A DNA stretch of 64,000 bases from Nonomuraea jabiensis (GTDB lineage Bacteria; Actinomycetota; Actinomycetes; Streptosporangiales; Streptosporangiaceae). Position numbers and translations under genes: made by a program. The notes below the pieces were generated by a model. That model had not been told where the DNA came from and searched no databases. It was given only the letters and a program-made list of their open reading frames with translations. The stretch spans positions 5,592,501 to 5,656,500 of the forward strand of contig NZ_JACHMB010000001.1 in NCBI RefSeq assembly GCF_014204795.1, read 5' to 3'. Each line of letters begins with the position of its first letter. Position 1 is the first letter of the stretch. Below are positions 1 to 7,706 of the stretch, piece by piece.

Positions 1-2
1 CA

Positions 3-752
3 CCTCCTGAGCGGCCTGACCATGATGAGGCCGTCGGCTCACGCTCACCCCGCAAAAGCCCCAACCAGCGATCAAGTGCATCACTGTCACCTGACCAAAA
101 GCGCGGTCCCGCCCCGGTGCCACCTACCTTCCAAGCATTCCGCGCAGCCATCACCTCCCAAGCCCCAGCCCTGGACCCGGGCAAGCCCGGCCTCCGAGTC
201 CTGGTGGCCTTGGGAGCCCTCGCCGCAGCCGTAGCAGCGTTCTTCCTCTGGCGCTCCCAGCCCGCACCGCAGCCCTTGCCACCTCCCACCCCGATCTCGC
301 AGCCACCAAAATCGCCGTCCCCCACCGCCGTCGCCAAGGTGACCGTCCACGTCACCGGCAAAATCCGCAAACCGGGCGTCTACCTACTCCCCGCAGGCGC
401 CCGAGTCACGGACGCGGTGGCAGCAGCCGGAGGAGTGTCCCGCGGCGCCTCCACAGGAGCACTCAACCTCGCCAGACGCCTGATCGACGGCGAGCAGATA
501 GTCGTGGGCGCCCCCGCCGGCCAGGCAACTGAAGGCTCACCCACCGCAGACCCGGCCACCACCGTTCTCGACCTCAACTCCGCCACCACCGACCAACTCG
601 AACAACTCCCAGGAGTGGGCGAGGTCCTGGCAGCCCGCATCGCCGAGTTCCGGGACACCCACGGCGGCTTCACCGCCGTCGAACAACTACGCGAGGTGAG
701 CGGCATAGGCCCACGAAAGTACGACGAGCTCAAGCCAAAGGTCCGCGTCTGA
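3..752 (+). CDS. comEA: ComEA-type DNA-binding protein (5' end cut by the window edge)
   Basis: Membrane-anchored DNA receptor of the competence/DNA-uptake machinery. Visible in order are a basic, proline-rich N-terminus, one membrane helix (LRVLVALGALAAAVAAFFLW), a proline-rich linker, an SLBB domain beginning VTVHVTGKIRKPGVY, and a C-terminal helix-hairpin-helix pair (LNSATTDQLEQLPGVGEVLA and VSGIGPRKYDELK) that binds DNA. The frame is open, without a stop, to base 3, so the true start probably lies outside the window. The only in-window alternative is a GTG at 117. It is followed one base later by comEC, so the two are an operon. Function in this organism is inferred, since natural competence is not shown for most relatives. 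Confidence 0.9.
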   Translation, partial: PPERPDHDEAVGSRSPRKSPNQRSSASLSPDQKRGPAPVPPTFQAFRAAITSQAPALDPGKPGLRVLVALGALAAAVAAFFLWRSQPAPQPLPPPTPISQPPKSPSPTAVAKVTVHVTGKIRKPGVYLLPAGARVTDAVAAAGGVSRGASTGALNLARRLIDGEQIVVGAPAGQATEGSPTADPATTVLDLNSATTDQLEQLPGVGEVLAARIAEFRDTHGGFTAVEQLREVSGIGPRKYDELKPKVRV

Positions 753-753
753 C

Positions 754-3747
754 ATGGCCACCCCGCGTACCAAGGACACCCGCCCAACACCTCCAAGCCG
801 AGACAACGCCAACTCGGCACTCGACAGCGCCCGCACTGCCGACGGAGCCAGCACGAACACCGAAGCCAGCACGAACACCGAAGCCACCCACCCTGACCCC
901 GACGCTGCCCAGCGTGACCGCAGTTGGCCCCTTATGCTTCCCGCACTGGCCGCCTGGGCAAGTGCCTTGGTCCTACTCGGCTGCTCCGCCCGCACATCCC
1001 TGATCGTCGCCATGTCCACAACCCTGGCCGCCTCAGCCGTAGCCTGGCCCGCCCGCTCCGTAATATGGCCCGCCCGCTCCGTAACGTGGCGCGCTCGGTC
1101 CGTATGGTGGCGTGTTCGCGTCCCAACCCGGCAAGCACGCCCCAACACTGGGGCCTGCCAACGCGAGAGCCCGACCACGAAGCACGGAGCTCCGGCCCCC
1201 TGGCGCAACATCACCATTGCCGCCCTCATCTGCGCGGCCGCTGCCTCGGCGTCGATCGCCCTCAGAGTTCACGCCCTGACCACGGGCCCAGTAGCCGCCT
1301 TGGCCAAGCAGAACGCCACAATCAAGGCCCAGATCGCCCTAACGGACGACCCCAAGCGCAGACAGAACAGAAGCGGTCACTTCAACCAAGAGAGCTACGT
1401 AACCCCAGCCACCCTGGAGATCATCCAAACAGCCGGCAACCGGCAGGCCGTCAACGTCCCCATCACCGTCTTCGCCAACGGACACGACTGGAGCACCCTG
1501 CTCCCCAGCCAGCACGTCGAAGTGACCGGCCGCCTGGCCAAGCCAACCCCAGGCGACCTCGTCGCAGCCATCCTCCTGGTGCAAGGCCCGCCACGAGTCC
1601 TGACACCCCCGTCCCTGCTCCAAACAGCAGCGGGCAGCCTCAGAGCGGGCCTACGGGCGGCCGCCGCCACCCTCCCCACCGACCAGCAAGGCCTTCTGCC
1701 GGGTTTGGTCGTCGGCGACGTCTCACGCATGGATCCCCAAGTGTCGTCCGACCTCAAGGAGGCCGGCCTGAGCCACTTGAACGCAGTGAGCGGGGCAAAC
1801 CTCGCAATCGTGGCAGGCGCCGCCCTTGCCCTCTCCCGCCTCATCGGGCTCCCCCTCCCGGCAAGGGCCGTCTTCGCCGCCGTCGCGATGCTCGCGTTCG
1901 CCGTGGTCGCCCGCCCCTCCCCAAGCGTTCTACGCGCCCTCCTGATGGGCCTTGCCGCCACCATCGCACTGGGTACAGGCCGAGCGAAGGACGGCCTCGC
2001 GGCCCTCTCGGCAACGGTCCTCCTCCTGGTGCTGTTCGCCCCGGAACTAGCCCGTTCGTACGGCTTCGCCCTCTCGGTAGCAGCCACCGCCGGGATCCTC
2101 ATCCTCGCCCCACGCTGGCGCGACCGCCTGACATCCCCAAAAGCCGAGGACGACACCGACAATCAGAACAACACAAGACACGGTAAGCCCGCTGATCGTG
2201 ACCCACAGGGCGAGCCAGGTCTGCGCGGACAGCGCGCCCCCAGCGCGGACGACAGCCTGTACCCAGACGACAGCCTGTCCCCAGACGGAAGCCTGCAACC
2301 AAAAGGAAGCCTGCGCCCTGACCGAAGCCTGCACCGGAACCCCGACCTGCACCGGGACTTGCACCGGGACCTCGACCTGCACCGGGACCTGCACCGGGAC
2401 CTCGACCTGCACCGAAATCTCGCAGTGCAACCTGATCACATCCCGCGCCCAAATCCTGATCTCCAGTCGGAGCGTGCTCTGCCGCAATCGACGACTGAGG
2501 GCGGCTCCAGGGTGCCGTATCGGTTGCCGCGGTGGATGGCGGAGGCCGTTGCTGTACCGGTGGCCGCGCAGGTGGCGGTGACGCCCATTCTGGTGCTGAT
2601 GTCGGGGCAGTTGACGCCCGTCGCCGTGATCGCCAACCTGCTTGTCGCCCCCGCAGTAGCCCCTGCGACGTTGCTCGGTTTCGGTGCCGCCCTGGTGGCA
2701 CCCGTCTGGCCCGGCGGCGCGGAGCTTCTCGTCGTCCCGGCCGGTTATGCAGTCGGATGGATCATCATCGTCGCCCGCTGGGCGGTGAACCTGCCTTTCG
2801 CCACCCTGCCCTGGCCCGGCGGGCTCCCGGGATTGGGGTTGCTGCTGCTCGCGGTGGCGATCGCCGTGCCGATCCTGCGGCGCAAGGCATGGAGGACCGT
2901 GGCGGTGACCGTGGCGGGGGCGGCCTTGGTCGCCGTACTGGTGATCCGGCCCATCGTCGGCTCCTGGCCGCCCAAAGGGTGGTTGATGGTGATGTGCGAT
3001 GTTGGGCAGGGAGACGGGCTCGTCGTGGCGGCGGGACCTGGAAGAGGGATCGTGGTCGACACCGGGCCCGATCCGATCGTCATGGATCGGTGCCTGCGTA
3101 GGCTCGGCGTCGACGACGTACCCCTCCTGATCCTCACCCACCCCCACGCCGACCACGTGAACGGCCTCCCCGGCGTCCTCCGCAACCGGCGCGTAGGCGC
3201 CGTGGTCGTCAGCCCGCAGCGCACGAGCGCGCGAGCCATCGCGCATCTCTCCGCCACGCTGAAACGCCGTGGGATACCGGAATGGACGGCCTCACCCGGG
3301 ACTCGTTGGCGCTTCGGCCCGTCAGAACTGGCCGTACTCGGCCCCGACCCCGCCATGGACGAGATGAGCGGGCAAGGGGAGGGAAGCGCGATCAACAACT
3401 CCAGCGTCGTCGTCCACGTACGCTGGCAGGCCGGGTCCATTCTGCTCAGCGGTGATCTGGAGACAGAGGCGCAGGACGACCTTTTGCGCCGGACGGCGGT
3501 ACGAGCCGACATCCTCAAGACCCCGCACCATGGGTCCAACCGGCAATCCGAGGCCTTCTTGTCGGCTGTCGGCGCACGAGCGGCCTTGATCAGCGTGGGC
3601 GCCGACAACGACTACGGCCATCCCGCCTTGTCCACGCTTGCTGTCCTACGACGGCTGGGAGCCAGCGTCTACCGGACAGACCAGTCCGGCGACCTGGCCA
3701 TCGTGGAGCGGGAGGGTCAAATGGCAGTGGTTCCTCGCGGCCCGTAG
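754..3747 (+). CDS. comEC: ComEC/Rec2 DNA-uptake channel with C-terminal metallo-beta-lactamase domain
   Basis: Polytopic inner-membrane protein of 997 residues that forms the channel for single-stranded DNA uptake. Hydrophobic helices occur near the N-terminus. The competence domain starts near residue 310 (LPGLVVGDVSRMDPQ, then LNAVSGANLAIVAG) and runs through many membrane helices to about residue 730. A metallo-beta-lactamase-like domain follows, with CDVGQGDGLVV near residue 749, the HPHADH metal motif near 796 and TPHHGSN later. About residues 465-590 are a hydrophilic, low-complexity insertion inside the membrane domain, made partly of DSLxPDG and DLHRDLHRD repeats, which is not typical of the family. 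The reading frame is intact. The ATG sits one base after the comEA stop. Confidence 0.93.
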   Translation: MATPRTKDTRPTPPSRDNANSALDSARTADGASTNTEASTNTEATHPDPDAAQRDRSWPLMLPALAAWASALVLLGCSARTSLIVAMSTTLAASAVAWPARSVIWPARSVTWRARSVWWRVRVPTRQARPNTGACQRESPTTKHGAPAPWRNITIAALICAAAASASIALRVHALTTGPVAALAKQNATIKAQIALTDDPKRRQNRSGHFNQESYVTPATLEIIQTAGNRQAVNVPITVFANGHDWSTLLPSQHVEVTGRLAKPTPGDLVAAILLVQGPPRVLTPPSLLQTAAGSLRAGLRAAAATLPTDQQGLLPGLVVGDVSRMDPQVSSDLKEAGLSHLNAVSGANLAIVAGAALALSRLIGLPLPARAVFAAVAMLAFAVVARPSPSVLRALLMGLAATIALGTGRAKDGLAALSATVLLLVLFAPELARSYGFALSVAATAGILILAPRWRDRLTSPKAEDDTDNQNNTRHGKPADRDPQGEPGLRGQRAPSADDSLYPDDSLSPDGSLQPKGSLRPDRSLHRNPDLHRDLHRDLDLHRDLHRDLDLHRNLAVQPDHIPRPNPDLQSERALPQSTTEGGSRVPYRLPRWMAEAVAVPVAAQVAVTPILVLMSGQLTPVAVIANLLVAPAVAPATLLGFGAALVAPVWPGGAELLVVPAGYAVGWIIIVARWAVNLPFATLPWPGGLPGLGLLLLAVAIAVPILRRKAWRTVAVTVAGAALVAVLVIRPIVGSWPPKGWLMVMCDVGQGDGLVVAAGPGRGIVVDTGPDPIVMDRCLRRLGVDDVPLLILTHPHADHVNGLPGVLRNRRVGAVVVSPQRTSARAIAHLSATLKRRGIPEWTASPGTRWRFGPSELAVLGPDPAMDEMSGQGEGSAINNSSVVVHVRWQAGSILLSGDLETEAQDDLLRRTAVRADILKTPHHGSNRQSEAFLSAVGARAALISVGADNDYGHPALSTLAVLRRLGASVYRTDQSGDLAIVEREGQMAVVPRGP
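2245..2425 (+). repeat. Tandem repeats inside comEC
   Basis: Two adjoining imperfect repeat blocks. The first repeats an 18-base unit of the form GACAGCCTGTCCCCAGAC, encoding DSLxPD hexapeptides. The second repeats units related to CTGCACCGGGACCTCGAC, encoding DLHRD. All unit lengths are multiples of three, so copy-number change would keep the comEC frame. Confidence 0.85.
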
Positions 3748-4438
3748 CCCGCACCGTCCGTACCCACACCGTCGGCGGCTGCACGGTCGGTGGCCACACG
3801 GTCGGTGGCCACACGGTCCGTAGCCCACATGGCTCGTAGCTTCGCGGCCCGTGGCCCACACAGTCGGTGCCTGCACGGTCGGTGGCCACACGGTTGGTGG
3901 CCACATGGCCGGTAGCCACACACCCGTAGCCCACATGGCTCGTAGCTTCGCGGCCCGTAGCCACACCGGCCGCAGCTCCACCGCTGCACTTCCGCAGCCC
4001 CCCAGCTCCGCATCCCGAACTTCCGTAGCCCGTAGCCCAGCTCTTCGTAGCTCCGTAGCTCCGTAGCTCCGTAGCTCCGTAGCTCCGCCGCCCGCCGCCC
4101 GCCGCCCGCCGCCCGCCGCCCGCCGGATATGGCGCGCGTAGTGGGTGGCCCCTTGGATTGCGGGGGCTCAGATGAGCGCGTCCAGAGGCACCTGGCACGC
4201 CTGGCGTACCGGGTGGTGGCGCACCCTGAACTGGGCGGGCTGTGTCCAGGGAATTATGGCCCTGGGAGGCGGTGCTGTGCGTGGTCGTTTCCGTCGTGTC
4301 GCGACAGTGAGTGCATGCAGCGGGCCGGGTCTCAGGGCTGGGGTGTGGGTTGGAGCTGGCAAGGGTGTCAGGCCGGTGGCGTGTACGGGCTGCGCTCCGA
4401 GTACCTAGTTGTCGGCGGCGCATGGCATGCTGCCTGAC
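3748..4438. repeat. Non-coding repeat island between comEC and holA
   Basis: I see no credible gene in these 690 bases. They hold at least three repeat types. Related GTCGGTGGCCACAC units fill about 3770-3920, and a perfect 34-bp direct repeat occurs at 3819-3852 and 3925-3958. An octamer, CGTAGCTC, is repeated head to tail at about 4046-4085. A heptamer, CGCCCGC, runs at about 4085-4124. The last part (4125-4438) is unique sequence without a recognisable product and should contain the holA promoter, although I could not place a clear one. Confidence 0.85.
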
Positions 4439-5410
4439 ATGGCGGGAACCGATCCAGCACCTGTGACCCTGGTCCTCGGCGATGAGGAGCTGCTGGCCGA
4501 GCGGGCGGTTAGTGGCGTCGTCGCGGCTGCGCGGGCCGGCGACCCGCAAGCCGAGGTGCATGACCTCATGGGCGGGAAGGTCGGGGTCGGTGAGTTGACG
4601 CAGCTTACCTCTCCGTCGCTCTTCGGCGACCGTTCCGTAGTGGTGATCCGGTCGGCCCAGGATCTTTCCAAGGACGTCATCGCCGAGATCGTCACCTATG
4701 CCAAGCGCCCCTCCGACGACACCGTGCTCGTCCTGTCGCACCCGGGCGGGGTGAAGGGGAAGGCGCTGGTCGACGGGGTGAAGAAGGCCGGGGCCAAGGT
4801 GGTCACGGTCAACAAGGTCACCAAGGCGGGGGAGCGGCTGGACTTCATCAAGGGGGAGTTCAAGCGGGCCGGGCGGGGCATTGCGGGGGACGCGGCCCAG
4901 GCGTTGCTCGATGCTGTGGGCAACGACCTGCGGGAGCTGGCGGCGGCGTGCAGCCAGCTGATGTTCGACACGGAGGACAAGACGATCAGCACGGCCGCCG
5001 TTGCGCGCTATCACAAGGGGCGGGCCGAGGTCACCGGGTTCAATGTGGCCGACTCCGCGGTCGAGGGGCGGCTGGCCGACGCGCTGGAGCAGCTGCGGTG
5101 GGCTCTCGGCACCGGGGTCGCCCCCGTGCTGCTGGTGAGTGCGCTGGCCGGTGGCTTGCGGTCGCTGGCCAAGGTCGGCAGCGCACCGCGCAACCTCCGA
5201 GGCGGGCAGTTGGCCAGTCATGTCGGCATGCCGCCGTGGAAGGTCGATCGGGTGAAGCGGCAGCTGAACGGGTGGGGGCCTGAGGGGCTGTCCCGGGCGA
5301 TCCAGGCTGTGGCGAGTGCGGATGAGCAGGTCAAGGGTGGGGGCGCGGACCCGGCGTACGCGTTGGAGCACGCCGTGCAGGTGGTCGTGGCCAGCCGCAC
5401 GGGACGGTAG
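4439..5410 (+). CDS. holA: DNA polymerase III delta subunit
   Basis: Clamp-loader delta subunit, which opens the beta sliding clamp during replication. The 323-residue product begins MAGTDPAPVTLVLGDEELLAERAV, the typical start of actinobacterial HolA. It contains the SLFGDRSVVVIRSAQDL segment of the N-terminal AAA-like domain and ends with the helical collar domain (PPWKVDRVKRQLNGWGPEGL). Length and order match the family. I chose the ATG at 4439 because the two upstream in-frame starts (4409 and 4427) add residues not seen in relatives. holA normally lies between comEC and rpsT; here rpsT is about 11 kb away. Confidence 0.92.
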   Translation: MAGTDPAPVTLVLGDEELLAERAVSGVVAAARAGDPQAEVHDLMGGKVGVGELTQLTSPSLFGDRSVVVIRSAQDLSKDVIAEIVTYAKRPSDDTVLVLSHPGGVKGKALVDGVKKAGAKVVTVNKVTKAGERLDFIKGEFKRAGRGIAGDAAQALLDAVGNDLRELAAACSQLMFDTEDKTISTAAVARYHKGRAEVTGFNVADSAVEGRLADALEQLRWALGTGVAPVLLVSALAGGLRSLAKVGSAPRNLRGGQLASHVGMPPWKVDRVKRQLNGWGPEGLSRAIQAVASADEQVKGGGADPAYALEHAVQVVVASRTGR

Positions 5411-5608
5411 CCGGCGGTCGGTGCCCCGGCCCCGGGTCTCGGCAGGGACAGACCGGGGAGGTCCATACCGACTGGCTGTATCAGGCCATCAATGTCGGGC
5501 TGGGCGTCGGCTCGGCGTATCGGGTGGTGCGGTGTACAACGCTGGTTGGTTTGGTGGGGTGGTCGGCAGTGCACGCGGGGAGGCGCGCTGTGCTCGGCGC
5601 GGTCCGGC

Positions 5609-5860
5609 GGTCAGGTCGGCTTCGTCGGAGTTTCCTACGGCGGCCCTCTGGAAGTCGGCACGATGTTCAGCTCGAACGTCGGCGTGTGCGGCGGCGTCGC
5701 ACCCGTCCGCAGCTACCTCGACGAGCTCCTGCCCGACGTTCTGGACGGCACCATCCAGCCGGGACGCGTGTTCGACGCGGAGATGCCCCTGTCCGACATC
5801 GCCGCCGCTTACGCCGGGATGGAGGAACGGCGCGCGGTCAAAGTGCTTCTCCATCCGTAA
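5609..5860 (+). pseudogene. C-terminal remnant of a zinc-dependent alcohol dehydrogenase
   Basis: The last 83 residues of this frame (GQVGFVGVSYGGPLEVGT to RRAVKVLLHP) read like the C-terminal end of a medium-chain zinc-dependent alcohol dehydrogenase. They include the pattern NVxVxGGVAPVRSYLDELLPDV and the terminal substrate-lobe helices. No catalytic zinc domain or Rossmann core precedes them. The roughly 200 bases upstream (5411-5608) do not continue the fold in any frame I read, so this is a decayed fragment rather than a gene. It sits directly after holA, at the start of an accessory stretch. Confidence 0.65.
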
Positions 5861-5938
5861 AGCCCCATGTAGTCCTGTGGGGTCGGACGTGGTCGCTCGC
5901 GTGGTACGGGCGTCGAACGGGAGTCTCGCTCGCCCCGC

Positions 5939-7072
5939 CTACTTCGCGGCCGGGCGGAGAGGGCGGAAGAACGTGGTCAGTTCCTCCTGCATCAGCGCAG
6001 GCTCCTCCAAGGCCAGGAAATGGCCGCCGCGGCCGGGTTCGCTCCAGTGGCGCAGGTTGGTGCAGGCGCGCTCGGCGATCGAGCGGGGGATGCCGGACAT
6101 CACTGGTTCGTGGCTGAGCGTGATGGCGGTCGGCACCGTGATGGGCGGGCGAGGGGTGTTGTGCTCCCAGTCGTAGTACTGCCGGAAGGAGGTGCCGATG
6201 GAGCTGGTTGCCCAGTACAGGGTCAGGATCGTGAGCAGGGTGTCGCGGTCGAAGCGGGACTCCAGGTCGCCGTTGCAGTCGCTCCAATCCCGATATTTGT
6301 CGATTATCCAGGCGGCGAGTCCGGCCGGCGAGTCCATCAGGGCGGCGGCGATGGTGTCGGGCCGGGTCCCCATGATGGCGCTGTAGCCGCCGTCGAGCTC
6401 GTCGTACGCCTCCTCGGCCGCCACGAACGCCTGCTCCTCCGCCGACATCGGCGGGTCGTCGAACGACGCGGGGAACGGGGGATGGATCAGGTGGATGCCG
6501 ATCACCTCCTCCGGGTGGAGCGCGGCCAGCCATTGGGTGGCCGCCCCGCCGATGTCGCCGCCGAAGGCGGCGTACCGGTCGTACCCCAGGGTGTCGGTCA
6601 TCAGCGTGTGCAGCATCCGCGCCATCGCCGCCCGGGTGAGCGGCTCCGGCGGCAGATCGGAGTAGAGGAAGCCCGGCATGGACGGGATGACGACGTCGAA
6701 CGCGTCGGCCGGGTCGCCGCCGTGGCGGGCGGGATCGGCGAGGCGGGCCGCCAGGGGGAGCATCTCCAGGAAGCTGCTGGGCCATCCGTGGCAGAGGAGG
6801 ATGGGCATGGGCGCGGGGCCGACTCCGGCGATCCGGACGAAATGCAGGCCCCGCTCGCGGTAGTGCGGCAGCGCGTTGAGCTCGTCCTCCCGGGCGCGGT
6901 AGTCGAATTCCTCCGCCCAGTACGTCACCAGTTCCCGCAGGTACGCGGGGTCGGCCCCGGCCTGCCACGGCTGCGCCCCGCTGCGATCGGTGAACCTGGT
7001 CGCCCGCAGGCGAGCCCGCAGGTCGTCCAGAACGTCGCCGGGCACCTCGATGCGGAAGGGGGATTGAACCAC
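5939..7072 (-). CDS. Epoxide hydrolase (alpha/beta-hydrolase fold)
   Basis: Predicted soluble epoxide hydrolase of 377 residues that opens epoxides to diols through an ester intermediate. It starts with the N-terminal epoxide-hydrolase domain (FRIEVPGDVLDDLRARLRATR), followed by the core fold with the HGWPSSF oxyanion motif. The nucleophile elbow is GGDIGG, in which the Asp is the expected nucleophile, and the late GGHFLALEEP supplies the catalytic His. Its length fits the microsomal-type bacterial family. It stands alone between the dehydrogenase remnant and a MarR/MFS pair. The physiological substrate cannot be told. Confidence 0.85.
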   Translation of the reverse strand: MVQSPFRIEVPGDVLDDLRARLRATRFTDRSGAQPWQAGADPAYLRELVTYWAEEFDYRAREDELNALPHYRERGLHFVRIAGVGPAPMPILLCHGWPSSFLEMLPLAARLADPARHGGDPADAFDVVIPSMPGFLYSDLPPEPLTRAAMARMLHTLMTDTLGYDRYAAFGGDIGGAATQWLAALHPEEVIGIHLIHPPFPASFDDPPMSAEEQAFVAAEEAYDELDGGYSAIMGTRPDTIAAALMDSPAGLAAWIIDKYRDWSDCNGDLESRFDRDTLLTILTLYWATSSIGTSFRQYYDWEHNTPRPPITVPTAITLSHEPVMSGIPRSIAERACTNLRHWSEPGRGGHFLALEEPALMQEELTTFFRPLRPAAK

Positions 7073-7152
7073 GCATTGCCTCCGATAGCCGGAAATTTCA
7101 GGACTGGCTTACCACCGCCGGCCTGCCTCCCTCAAACGGATTACCGGTGCGG

Positions 7153-7638
7153 TCAGTGGCCGGTTTCCGTCTTCACCAGGAGCCGTTTGAGCAGGCCGTC
7201 CAGCAGGGCCTGGTCCGCGGGCGGAAGGGTGTTCACCAGGTCGGCCTCCACCTCCCCCCGGATCGTCATCGCGTCCATCCAGAGGTCGTGTCCCTTGGAA
7301 GTGAGCTCGACGTCCACCCGCCGGCGGTCCTCCGTGCTGCGCACCCGGCGTACCAGACCCGCTCGCTCCAGGGTGTCCAACCGGCCCGTCATCCCGGCAG
7401 GGGAGAGCAGGAGGTCGGCGGCCAGCTCGGACGGGGTCGCCGAGCCGTCGCGCGCGACGAGCCGGTGCAGCGTCTCGAACTCGAAATCCTGCATCCCCAC
7501 CTCCTTCAGCGCCGCCTCCTTGGTGTGGGCCAGGTGCTTGACGAGGAACTGCATCCGCGTCACGACCGCCTCCACCCGCTCGTCGAAGGGTGCCCTGCCG
7601 CGCCAGCGGGCCAGGTGACGATCGACGGAGTCCTCCAT
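7153..7638 (-). CDS. MarR-family transcriptional regulator
   Basis: Winged-helix repressor of about 161 residues. The recognition helix region is ATPSELAADLLLSPAGMTGRLDTLERAGLV, and the wing is the MarR-typical RRVRSTEDRRRVDVELTSKGHDL. It is transcribed away from an MFS exporter, the classic arrangement for a drug- or ligand-responsive repressor controlling its neighbour. I chose the ATG at 7638 (MEDSVDRH); in-frame starts at 7650 and 7680 are possible but would add a basic tail overlapping the likely operator. The ligand is unknown. Confidence 0.85.
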   Translation of the reverse strand: MEDSVDRHLARWRGRAPFDERVEAVVTRMQFLVKHLAHTKEAALKEVGMQDFEFETLHRLVARDGSATPSELAADLLLSPAGMTGRLDTLERAGLVRRVRSTEDRRRVDVELTSKGHDLWMDAMTIRGEVEADLVNTLPPADQALLDGLLKRLLVKTETGH

Positions 7639-7660
7639 GCGACGGATCATACGGCGATAA

Positions 7661-7698
7661 GTATTTTGTTGACGAAACATTCGCTGGCGAAATACCGT
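7661..7698 (+). promoter_or_regulatory. Promoter and candidate MarR operator for the MFS gene
   Basis: A -35-like TTGACG (7669-7674) and a -10-like TACCGT (7693-7698) are separated by 18 bases, eight bases before the GTG of the MFS gene. Inside the spacer is a perfect inverted repeat, TTCGCTGGCGAA (7680-7691), and a wider pair GTATTT/AAATAC (7661-7666, 7690-7695) encloses it. Palindromes overlapping the promoter are what a MarR dimer would bind. Binding itself is inferred. Confidence 0.55.
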
Positions 7699-7706
7699 AC
7701 TGACCC

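Noticed and set aside
4129..4437. Open frame of 102 codons before holA
   Set aside because: No family resemblance, odd composition with many Cys and Trp, no ribosome-binding site, and it ends at the holA start region.
5838..7076. Long open frame on the minus strand overlapping the epoxide hydrolase in another frame
   Set aside because: Its translation is Arg/Pro/Gly-rich and lacks family features, whereas the overlapping frame has every epoxide-hydrolase motif. This is the usual GC-rich shadow.
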